Source: Kalaharituber pfeilii
Lineage: Eukaryota > Ascomycota > Pezizomycetes > Pezizales > Pezizaceae
Length of the DNA: 64,000 bases
Direction: 5' to 3'
NCBI GenBank assembly: GCA_015179045.1
Contig: WHUZ01000056.1
Span: 310,001 to 374,000, forward strand
In this document: positions 1 through 11,200 of the stretch, piece by piece
How positions within the stretch are numbered: the stretch's first letter is position 1
How the letters are laid out: every line of letters begins with the position of its first letter
The notes under the pieces: model-generated
Databases searched by the model: none
Seen by the model: only the letters and a program-made list of their open reading frames with translations
What the model was told of the DNA's origin: nothing
Program-made: the position numbers and the translations under genes

Positions 1-750
1 GAAACGCCCCAATTACGTCCGCCCGTAATTTTCTTTTCGTTTCTTTATGGCGTGCTTGCTTGCTGTTCTGTGCCAAAAGCAAGAAAAAAAAAATTCAATA
101 GGAAAAACAAAACACTACACACAAAAGTAGCACTCACATACACTAACAACAAAAGCAACCAGCCCCAGTCCCAACCATCCGAAAGCCTCCCAGCCAGCCA
201 AAGAATATTTGTTGAAACAAGACTTACGCAGAATGCCCCCAGTAAAAGACAAAGGAAATTCAAATATTCGAATACAAGGAAATAAGTCAACAGAAAATAG
301 AGAAAATAGAGAAAATAAAGGGGAAGATAAGGAATTCCCCCGTCTTGTAGGAAAGCAAAGAAAAGCAATAAAATCAATATCGTTCTTCTCTTTATAATAT
401 AATTGTCTATCCATAATTCACAAGATTCAAAATTGTAAGGGAATATACAAACACCGTTCGGTACCCCAAAAAATGAAGAAACAAGGAATTCACGCCAAAA
501 AAAAAAAGGAAAATGTATAAAAAATTCAAGGAAATGACCCGGAGCCGAACCCTCCCAGAGAAAAGCCTTATTGAGCACGCAATCCAACTATGTACCCGAA
601 AAGTAAAAGCAAACAAGTAATATTAAAAAACAGTATAGATATGGACGGCAAGCGTATTCTAATCAAGCCTGATTGTAAGAGAGTATGCATCATAAGTATA
701 TAAAATGTGGTCCCAGGCACACTTCAGCCTGGTATATAAGCTTTTGTCCG
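1..750. other. AT-rich intergenic DNA downstream of the Hal4-like kinase gene
   Basis: No gene is supported here. Positions 80-420 are strongly A-rich on the plus strand, and the open frames on both strands are short and low in complexity. The part next to 751 is the expected 3' untranslated region of the kinase gene on the minus strand. A GGTTCGG loop with a 4-bp stem near 555 was considered as a tRNA T-arm and dismissed. Confidence 0.6.
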
Positions 751-2739
751 TTAACGAGGCTCCCTTCCGGGGATTGACCTCTTGGGTGGCGGTAGGTGGT
801 TGTGCATCTTTTTGATTCCACATTTCCCAGCAGTTTTGCAGGCGCCCTTGTCTGCTGCATCGATAGCTCCTGGAGTATGATCTTGTCTTTCATCCAAGGT
901 ACAGCACTCAATGGATTGCATCCATCGATCATTGACTGCTTGTTGGATTGTGATCCGTTTGTCTGGGTTCGGGTGAATCATTCTGTACATGAGGCGCTGC
1001 ATGGGGATTTTGAGGTTCGCAAAGGACCTTGCCTTAGGGAAATCGTAGGTGTCCTCGCTGACTACGTCACAGTTATTCTGTTTCATCCAGACATTGTAGG
1101 CGTCCACAAATCTGCCGTATCGAGGGTCATCAAGTGTAGCCTTGGCCCATGGGGTTCCATTATGGAATAATGTAAACCAGACAATGGCGCAAGACCAAAC
1201 ATCAAGCTTACGGGGATCGTATTCACCTTAAAAAAAAAAAAACCTATGAGCGGGTTGCAGTGAAATCGGAAGATGAATGCACTTACTTTTCTTTTCAAAC
1301 ACCTCGGGTGAGATGTAAGGCTCACTTCCACATATTCCCGGTCGGCTCAGTCTGATCTCTCCCATGCCAACGCCGCATTTGATTCCACATGTCCCTGGAT
1401 GCGTTCCACAGAACACCTCTGATACTCCAAAATCTGTGATCTTCAAGTGTCCATCGCTAGACATGAGTAAATTCTCGGGCTTGATATCCCGATGCGCAAT
1501 CCCGTGATTGTGCAAATATGCTACTCCTCGCAGTAGTTGTTTGAAGCAACAGAGCTTCTCAATATCCTTCATGTAGCCTTTCTGGATAAGAGTGCAAAGG
1601 TCTCCACCAGCACAGAATTCCATGACATGGCACCATCTATTTTGGCTGTTCAGGCAAAGATCGGCTGTCATGACGATATTTGGATGATTCAAGCTCTTGC
1701 TGATGCAAAATTCAGAACTCACTTTCTCTTCGTATGATTCCTTAGATTCGGATTGGCCCTTTTTTCGAAATTCCTTCACTGCAAACACAGTGTTGCTAGG
1801 ACCAGAAGTCAGGTGCACTAACTTCACAACAGCAGTAGCTCCTTCTCCAACAAGCTTGCTTTGGAAAGGGACGTGACCGTGACTTGTGTATTTCGATGCC
1901 AATGGGATAACATCAACTTTCATTCCTAAATTCCCGATGCTTAATTTACGACTTTTTGAGCCCATACCACTGGGTGCAGGGTGCGTAATCTCATTGTGTA
2001 GAATTGAGTTGTTGTTAAGAAGCGTAGGAATGGCAGTGGCACTTGATGATCTCCGACTTCGCCCAAAACGACCGAGTTTGGAAGTTGTAGGAATCTCATT
2101 TTGGCTCAATGGTCGCCCTAAGGTGGGGGTATCGTCACTGTCCGAGGAAGCGCTTGGCGATCGAGAGGATGGCGGAGAGTGACTCTTTCTGGTGGGACTG
2201 AGAGAGAGAAATGACCCTACTCTTTTCGTTGGTGAGACTGGTGTAACCTCACCATCTTCATGGCTGTGCAAGGAGCGACGGAACAATTTCGTTAACCTAT
2301 GTGTGGAAGACCGCTTGAGGCTTTTCTTATCTGAGGTAGGAACTGTATTTTGTGGCGGTGTTGCTGGGGTATTCATGATTGCAGGCTTCGAGATACTTTT
2401 GCAGCTGGCCACGGAAAGTGTGTCCATACCAAAAACTCCAGAATGGCTATCACTGGTGGGCGTCACTGGCTCTGGAATATCGCTGGACTCGGTATCCTCC
2501 TCCTGTTCTTCCAAGACAGTGGGGCATTCGTGTAATACATCATCCAACTGAGGGGGACCAATGTAGAACTGTTGCTTTCTGTCCAAATCCGCGGAATTTT
2601 CATCAATTCCATGGAATGGAGGAGTAGGCGGCAAGATGACGCGTGGATTAAAAGGGCCTTCAGTTGCCATTATAGAGCTGGATAAAGAATCAATGGAACT
2701 GGAACTAGCAGAAGGACAAGAGTTCGGTGGAGTATTCAT
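751..2739 (-). CDS. Hal4/Sat4-family serine/threonine protein kinase
   Basis: Predicted 642-residue kinase in two exons on the minus strand: 2739-1287 and 1226-751, with a 60-bp intron (GTAAGT...AAG). The join restores a KSEYDPRKLDVWSC reading frame typical of the family. Residues 1-285 are Ser/Pro-rich and probably disordered. The kinase domain follows: a glycine loop LVGEGATAVV near 296-305, the ATP lysine in FAVKEF (Lys322), HRD at 416-418, DFG at 436-438 and SPE in place of APE. The Cys-rich insert between DFG and SPE and the NHLPP tail are usual for fungal Hal4/Sat4/Oca2 kinases. In yeast, Hal4 and Hal5 stabilise potassium transporters and nutrient permeases at the plasma membrane; that role here is by homology. 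A leader intron is possible (GTAAGC at 2884, with a CAG near 2797). The start is the first Met of the open frame; Met24 is an alternative. Confidence 0.9.
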
Positions 2740-4520
2740 TTACAGACCGGCTGCGGCGTCAAAGGGAAGAGGATTCGTACGGAAGGGCCAGTAATCCTGA
2801 TATTATCCAGACAGCCAGAATAGAGCCTTAACGCTTGCTCAATGGTGGTAAAAAGAGTTGATATTGTTCTGTGTTGTCGCTTACCTATCGTTCCATGCGA
2901 TTATTGACCCAAAAAAGCAGCAAGTATGATGCCGAGAGATAAGTTTATGACTCGCTGCACCGACCGAGAAATCCTGATGAAGCTGAATGAAAAATGAAGA
3001 CCAGAATAGGCAATACAACCAGAGCAGAATAACCAGGTCCAAATTTCCAGCAAAGACCACAACCCAAAGCCAGAAGCAACGAAATAGCAAGAATTGAGTG
3101 GAGATGTCCTGACGGTCCCAGTGTAGAGAGGGTCGACTAGATTATACCGCACGGGCAGACGTGAAGGCACAATGCAGACGGCGGACGGGTGCGGATACTT
3201 GTAGTGGTGGTGGTGGGGGGGGGAGGGGGGAGTCGACCTTGGCGGACGATAGCGGGGGGGGGAGGAAGAGTAGTGACAAAAGGCGGATGTCAGTAGGGTG
3301 GATAAGAGGGAATGTGAACGAAGGACAAGAGTGGGTTGTGTGGTAGTGGGGGTGGGGGAGAGAAAAGGGAAAGGGCCAGGAAACTTGAAAGCGAGTGGAG
3401 CAGAGCTTTGCAGCAAAGGACTGCTCTGTCTAAGCAGTTTGTTGCGGAAGGGGTGGGATGTGTGAAGCATGGGGGATGTCGGCCTGGGGCTGCTGGGACG
3501 TGGGCGAGGGTGGGTGTGGCCGCCACGAGCGAGGGGGAGGAGGGGAGGAGGGGGAGGGCGAGGGGCGAAGATGGGGCGTCGGGCGTTGGGGGGCATCTGG
3601 CGTTGGGGGCCCGCCCAGCCGCAGGCAGGGTGCGAGGGGGCAGCTCCAGCTGGGGGGAGGATGCGCCTGCACCCTACAGGACCCGGGCCCCATCGCACTG
3701 GCTGCGTCCCCGGGCTTACATTGCAGGCAGGCCCGCTGACTCGCCCAGCAGCCCTCTGTACCATATCATAGCCCAGCGTGTGCTTGCCCGCCGCTCCGCC
3801 AACCTGCGGTCACAGCAGAGCCGTGCACCCGAGACAGCTGTGCAGAGCCTGCAGCGCTGCGTGCACGCTGCTGAGCGTACGTCCGGCTCGACACTGCGTG
3901 CTGCGTGCTGCTGGCAGCGACAGACAGCGGCAGCGCTGGCGAGAGACATTCTGACGACGTGCGAGTGAGGCCATGCGTGCTCTGTGGGCCTGCGGTCGCG
4001 CCCCGCCGGAAAAGTATGTCTGTCCCCCGCCCCCCCAAAGCCAAAGCATGCCTCACGCGGAGCTCACCGCGCTTGCTGTTGCTGCCCCTCGACGCCCTGC
4101 GTGCTTCCAAAACGGCTGCCCAGCCTGCCTCGGTGATCCAATTGCTGGGCGCCGGGAAGTGGCAAGAACAGGCCGCTGGACGGCTCGTCATGTCCTCCTG
4201 TCCCCCGCCCAGACCGGTGCCTCACGCATCGCCTACCCACCGCCCCCCACACACCCGGACATTTTCCTGTTCCTGACAAGACATGGTGCCGGCCAAAGCC
4301 CCAGCAGCGCCGCAGACTTGGTTCGCGGTGGATCCGAAAGCATCATCTTGACACCTCCCACATTGACGTCCATCCGCGGTGCAGTTCACTACATTTGGCC
4401 CTGGCTCTCCGCTCGCCGAGGGAGAGAATCGTCTGTGTGTAAGTCTCATCCTTGCGGTGATCGCTTCTCTTGGAGGCAACGACACCCCCCCCCCCCATCG
4501 CCTTGTGGGTAGTTCTGGGC
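2740..4520. promoter_or_regulatory. Kinase leader and promoter with a GC-rich, C/T-skewed island
   Basis: Upstream region of the Hal4-like kinase on the minus strand. From about 3180 to 4500 the sequence is strongly GC-rich. It has G-runs on the plus strand at 3210-3270 and 3530-3600, so the strand with the sense of the kinase mRNA is C-rich. Several overlapping open frames exist on both strands, but they are compositional (Gly/Arg or Pro/Ala) and have no domain. I interpret it as a promoter island, not a gene. Confidence 0.5.
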
Positions 4521-7500
4521 GCAGCTAGGATCTGTAAGGGCAACAGCAATAAAAAAATAAAAATAAAAGTTAAATCAAAATATAAAAAGGTCTGTCGCTG
4601 CTTGGCCGAACGTTGCGCAAGCGGGCAGAGATATGCATCTGTTATCCCAGAAGTACTGCGGATGGCGGGTACGGTTGTCTTCCCTCAGGGCAACACATTG
4701 CCGCAGCATACTTGCACGCCCTGACCGTTGTTGAACTACTTGAAGAAACTTCTCTACATTCCCAGGTACTGGCACCCCCATGCCGATGCCGTGAGGGCTT
4801 TCTACGTGCTGCCCGACCATTCCGTGTCCCACACTGCCTGAGCTGGCGGTGGAACTGCCCTATGCCGAACGTCAGCCGTATAGAGGTCCTCCACTCCTAA
4901 GAGTACAGTTCCGTGGGATCCCTCAACGCTCTGTCTGTCTACCACTGAAAAGCATAAAGCACAGGCACGATGTAAGGAAACCTGCGTCCAGCGCGACCCG
5001 CCCAGACTGATTTGCAACTGGATCAGCCAGAGACCCTATGACGCTGTCTTCTTTCTGGAGCACACAATACGCTAGGGTAGTATCATAGCTCAACGATCCC
5101 CAGCATGGTCAGGCAGCTTAGCGATGGTGCCGTAGAACTTCATCCCATCATCAACGCAACCCACGTTTGCCCCGCACTATGCCTACAAGACACACATGCT
5201 GGCAACATCCACAATTCCTGACTCCATTGGCATCCAGCTGGCACACACGTTTCCCCATTCCTCCTTTGGTCTAATCCGCATTCAACTGCTGACACCTCTC
5301 CTCCTTTTCACACGAAATCACCTTTCAGTCATTATCCCACTCTGGCCCAGCTTATTCCTCTGATGAGGCTACTTTACCCTGTGGATTGACAGAGAGTGCT
5401 CTAAAGCAGACCAGAGTACCCGACTGCTGAGCATATGCTCGGTTTCAACTGTATCTCTGTCCGTTCATGGCACATGGCGCTACTCATCTAATGTGAGGCT
5501 ATCGGCTATCTCAACCCAGTCTACAAATTTGCCTACCCGAAGTCATCTTTCGAAGAGCGGTGGTCAGCCTTAGACATCCCTACAATACAACATTCCAGCA
5601 GAAGACTACAGGCACTCCACACTGTATTTTCAGCAATGAGGGTCATCACTGGTGACCAAGGAAGTGCGTAAGATCCAAGGGTTAGTTCTAGGTGGGGGTG
5701 CGCATTCAATTTTGATGGCGTGTGTAACTGTGGAGAAGGCCCAAAAATCGGAGAGAGCGAAGCTAAAATGACTGATCCATGCAATCATAAACCCCACAGC
5801 TTCCAAAAATTAACCACGCGCATGTCGCAAGCTGAACTGTGAGGTTGTAAGTGGCATTATCTCAAGACATCTAACTAGCGGATGTTCGGTATGGAATACG
5901 GGGCAAGAAGGGAAAAAAAGATAGACCCTGGTGCAAGAAGCCATTATTAGCGGTCATGCTGCCTTATTGCTAGTGAGAATAAGCAATAGCAGCCCATGTC
6001 TGAAACCTGATCTCATAAGATAGCAAACTTGAAGATTTTACCTAAGAAAGGGTCCTATGATACTTTCAAACAGGTTAAAAACAAGCGAAATACAAGATAG
6101 TCAGGGATGAAACTGAAAATTGAGAATATTTGTAGGTCAACAATGAGCAGGTTGGAAAGTACTGTACTGTTGTCAGAGGCATGTAAACTCCACGCAAGTG
6201 GTTTTTGTCCTCGTCCGTCAGAGCCTGGGAAAAGAATGCTCGCTTTAGAACGTGCCACCGTAGGCGAACCACGATGGTGCTCAGCAAATCCGATTCCACT
6301 GTCCGAAGGGGAAAAAAAAATTGACGCCCGCTCCGAGAACAAGATAAAGACCATTGGATTATGAAAGAGCTTTTAGTCGCTCGAACCCTCGCTGTTGATA
6401 ACACCCGACAGTCCCTATCCTTTATTTTAAGTCTAGTCTCCATCGCGCGATCGAAGCTGGAGGTATTGCTCAGTTCCAACAGACTGATCTCTAAAGTAGC
6501 TCTCAACCCTCCACCCGAAGATTATCCGCTAATCTACTCCTCTCAGCCCTGACCAAACGCCTGGCAGTTTCCCAATATGTGCTGAAATGAACAAAGAATG
6601 CGCTTGTTATCAAGCGGCAGTCCCTAGCGTTTATGGTTAGGTATTTTGTCGGTCACACGTCGCTTGGAACCTTTGCGGGACTTAGGACTAAGGAGATAAG
6701 ATCATCTCTGCTGTTTACCTTCAAGATTGGGTAGGCTGAAATAATGGTGCCGGTGAACAAATCTTTCCGCCTGCGTGCTCTGCTTACTAAACTCCTAACC
6801 CCTTCTCAACATAGCCTAGCCCCGTTGATGCAGCCTCATTTGCTGATTTGAGGTGTGGGAAATAAACCTGGTGGGTCTTGTCTCTCGTTCTCGTACCCTC
6901 CAATTGACCTCATGTAAATCCATTTGCCATGTCATGGGCCGCTGTGACTGGAATGGCGGCACCCTTAAATAGGTATTACTTCATATCTACTCTTTTTCAG
7001 CATCATACATTTCTTTCGGCTCGGAATGCCGAGTCCTGAGGCATCCCCACCCACGTCGGTGCGAGCTCAACTTTGGCGGCTGCAGAATCGGCAGCTGCTG
7101 GAATTGCCCAATAGGATGCAGCGTTTGATGGAGGCTTTCGTTTCGAGGCTGGCCGCACAAGCACTCTGCAACGTTGCCCAGAAGGGTCCTAAGCAGAACT
7201 AATCTGTGGCAAGATAGGTATCTCTCCATTGCCATGGCAGAGCACCCAGTGAAGAGTTTTGGTTATTTTGCTTAGAACTATACCCGATTGAGGATATGAG
7301 GTTCAACTGAGACTGTATTCCAATCACCAAGGCCAGAAATATCAATGATCTCCAAGGAAGCTCCTGTTGCAATTTGACAGGAAATGAAAAAAGAAATGAG
7401 TGCAGGCTTTCGAATTAGACTGGGCCATTCCTCATTCGTGTCTCCACCCACGTCTATGGCGGACGAACACAGCTTATCATGTGAATAACCTGAATGCGAC

Positions 7501-7960
7501 CTGTGCTCTGAATCGACCGAAACAGAATAATTGGGCATTCTGCCACTCTAGGTACGCAGCTCAGGGAATCCTATGGTGTTCAAGGAACCAACACTGGAGC
7601 TGACGATGAAAAACCAACGAACTATGTTAATGCAGCTTGTTTGATCACATACATGTGCATCTTACGGCACATCGCCAACTCAAGCAATCCTGTCACATGC
7701 ACTAGCTTGGCGCTGGGGACGAGGCTACACTTGGCGTGGGTGTTGGCCAACACAGGAAGTTAAGCCGGCCACAATCAGTTGTAATAATACACGTCGCTAA
7801 CTGTAAACTCCATTGTTTTGGACTGTACTATAGCCCCGAAATTGCGCCTCCACCTCATAATGCATCTGCGGCGACTTGATGCTGTGGGTACTCCCGTTGT
7901 CTCAGCTGCCAAAAGCTTGTGTCCTCTGCTTTGTCTTCTGTACCTGCCAATACTAATTAC
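4521..7960. other. Gene-free intergenic DNA
   Basis: Mixed-composition DNA with no supported coding region. The longest open frame (6506-6075, minus, 143 codons) has no recognisable motif. One copy of the palindrome GTACTGTAC lies at 6159-6167. I see no transposon open reading frame, inverted terminal repeat pair or tRNA. Confidence 0.5.
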
Positions 7961-7977
7961 CGTGTTAATTCGCAAAC

Positions 7978-8279
7978 AAGACAGTACTATCGGTAGGACA
8001 GTATCCGTTGTAAGACAGTAAAAACATGAAGTAAATTATGTCATTATCAGCGGCTCACTAGTAAGACAGCAATGTGACTTCAGCGTGGCAACCAGCTGAA
8101 TACAGGTACCTTATGTATTTTCAGTGTGAGGTATCAAGTAGCCAAGATAGGCAGGGCAGTCAAGGTGAAGCATGTAATGTAGTTCCTCGAATAAGACAGT
8201 ACTCACTCATAAGAAAGTGCTGCGAATAAGACAGTATTTTAGAGGGCTACCAGACTGCATGTCCGGCCACAAGACAGCA
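7978..8279 (+). repeat. Degenerate AAGACAGTA repeat cluster with 17-bp periodicity
   Basis: Eight copies of a conserved 9-mer (AAGACAGTA or a one- to three-base variant) start at 7978, 7995, 8012, 8063, 8193, 8211, 8228 and 8271, all on the plus strand. The steps are 17, 17, 51 (three times 17), 130, 18, 17 and 43 bp. The 8-bp spacers between copies are not conserved. This may be a decayed 17-bp tandem array or an array of binding sites such as a transposon subterminal repeat. No transposase frame is nearby. Confidence 0.7.
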
Positions 8280-8289
8280 TTCTTATTCG

Positions 8290-11200
8290 TGAATTGATAC
8301 GGTATAGCAGGATTTTGCACAACCTATTACCGTGGCACACTACATACTGCCGTTTCGAGAGTGAGAAATATTTTTAAAAAAATAAGGAAATTCGGATCGA
8401 AAGCTTACTTTACATATTGCAATGCATAGCTGTGGATTGATGAGCGGATGGCTGGAAGCGACTGGGATTGATAGGTGCGGCTGCGACATCATCAGCCAGG
8501 AGCTTGATGCAGGTTGCAACGAGCACATCTCATAGGGCGGCAGAGTAATGCCTATGAAGGAATTGGTTAATTGACACTCGCCTGATAGCTGGGATACTGT
8601 TTCGTTGATCAACACATGAATTCGGCGTTCACGCTGTAAGTTGCAAATTGAGGCGTCGTGTGACATGCGCCTAGGGAATTTTCTCGTCGACATTACCATT
8701 AATTCTATAGGTAAGGCAGCTTCCACTAACATTGGATGTATGTACTCGAGTACATTCTTACATACCTCAAAGTACGTGAAATAAATAAAGCACATATATT
8801 TTACAGTTCACCCGAGTACATATTTGGTACATATTGCGCTTACCAATTCTACAAAATTCAAAGCATTCGGTGGCTAATTTTACCGCTTACCGCTATATAT
8901 CAAAGCCACCCCTTTCTACCCCCATTATGAGCTGTTTGGACTTGTCCTCTCTTCATCTCTCCTTGCAGATTTCCTCTGCTTGAGCTTTGTACATGCAAGT
9001 TCTACGGATATTAAACAGACAGAAATGGGGGACATTCCGCGTCTGACCGCGTGTTTTGGAGGAGGTATCCTTGAATTACATACTCTTAACTCACCTCTTT
9101 GTTTTTTGGCCCTGCTCATAAGATGGCTGCGGGGGCCGTGCTAACTGGATTCAGTCAACGCAATTGCGGAGATACGAGTGCTTCCCCGATGTGTATGTTA
9201 GGTTGTACCTGAATTTCCTTCTGGCTCAAATACTTTTGGAAAGGAGAAAGGAAGAGTGGGGTGAATGCTTGATATCCTGGTGGCTACCTCTTTTTAGGAA
9301 CGGGTCACCCGATGGATCTGATACATGTGGACGTTGATTCGCTGAATATATTTGCTACATTTTCAACTCGGCAAGGCTGGTTGTTCACCATACTATCCCG
9401 TCTGGTGTACTGGTCTACCAAGATTGTCATCCAAGCACGGTCACTACTTAGTTGGATTGGAATCCGATGAGGTAGTCAGACGATGAGAGGATGATTAGAT
9501 TGTATATGTGTGGGTGGATTTAGAACTCCATGAGCGTTAGGTAGATCAATTCACAGATACTTAGGGCATTTCTTTTCCATTTCTCAATTCTCGGTTTCTG
9601 GATCTCTGTTTTCGTTTCTTTTTTTTCTTTGGAGAGTCCGGTTTGCGATTCTACTATGAATACCCGTTGTGCGGATTGGCCAGTTTACATGACCATCGTG
9701 ATATTCATCGACATGACTGGCCTTTTGGCTCGTATTTACAATCACCCCATACCCCAGGTTTTCTCGTACTTTCATAGACCTCTAGTGGGGACTTTCATGC
9801 ATGGAAGCGAATGACATATATGGCTTTAGTACATAACACATAGCGCATGCGTATTCCATGCAAGCAAAGGGAAGCCTTCTTTTTGATCTCGTCATCGATG
9901 AGCTTTTCGATACACGAAAAGCCAATCAGCGTTCAAAGGATGCAAGTTCCGATAGCAAGTTCAAACACTTTTCCCCACGAGGGTTATAAGCTAGGCCTAT
10001 GGGCTGATATGTTGTATGTGATGCCTACTGCGAGAGCCTCTGGACTGGTTGGCGCTGAATCATGATATCTTTCTCTAGCTCTCACACTATTTTTATGGTC
10101 GAATGAGGTAGGGATAAGTACCGGGTTTATGAGGATAAGGTGCTAATGTAACATTCATGCACATCTTCTGCAGATATAGGGGATGGCTATAGCTCAGATG
10201 CGTAAGGAGTGGGGGGCAAAGAGGCGGAGGAGGGAGGTAAAAAGTACAAAAGTATCATCTGATGGAGTTCACCATTTTTTTTTTTTTTTTTTTCTTTCTT
10301 TCTCGAGGATACCATTGGGGACAACGCGGACTAGTGGAACGTACCAGTAATGGTGGTGGTACGCTACTGAAGCTAGGTATAGGGAGGGCATCTATGTTTA
10401 CTTACCAGCAACCCCCCTCCCCATAGAAAAGTAATCTCACACATTCTCCAAGGCCTCGGACTCGGGTTAGGAATGGGTTTCATTTCGTTGAATATGAATT
10501 GACTGTCTTACTATCCCACTCAGGGCCCACAATCTAAATTACTTTAGAAATTGGGGACTAGCAACAAACGCAAAGAGACGGAAAGAAGGTGGGGGGAATA
10601 TGATGGGAGAATATAGTGTCCTACTGAAAGCTAGAAAGGAAAATGGATGGGACTAACTCCCTCTCAACCCTTACACCTTAGTACATAAACTTATGAGGTG
10701 AAAAACAAAAAGAAAACGAAGAATCAATAGATCTAGGGGAACAGTACATTTTGGCAGAGAGAAATGGAAGTAGAGACAGCGGAACTTCATTCGTTACCCA
10801 TTCATTTCTCCCCTCTCCCCTAAAATTCAATCTCAAGTTCCCCGAGCAGTGTGTACATTATGAATATATTCCCACTGCAGAGCTTATAGTCATAACCACA
10901 TCGTTCACTCCTTTGCATCTTTTTTTTTTTTTTTTGCGTACAAGAGGAGTGTTCACTGAAAAACAATTTCATTCTGAAGCGTACGCTTTTATTTGCATGG
11001 GCACGTTAGACTGTTAGATACAGTCTGATTTTACTTATTTAGCATCAGTCTAGGTATACTTCAGTTTTAAGAGCAAAAAAAAAAAAAAAAAGAAATCGTT
11101 GCAACGTTCCCATAATTGCGCTACCCTGAACTTTCCCCACAACCACCCTTCCATTAACCACTACTTCACAAGCCGGCCTCCTCCGCGACGGAACGTCCCT

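Noticed and set aside
540..605. tRNA-like T-arm on the minus strand (GGAG-GGTTCGG-CTCC)
   Set aside because: The loop does not fit TTCRANY, and no matching acceptor, D-arm or anticodon arm is present.
2901..3764. 287-codon minus-strand frame upstream of the Hal4-like kinase
   Set aside because: Pro/Ser/His-rich from GC and CT-rich DNA, no domain, overlaps equally long frames on the other strand.
3336..4512. Plus-strand frames of 100-210 codons in the GC-rich island
   Set aside because: GC-rich DNA lacks stop codons by composition; the frames overlap one another and show no motif.
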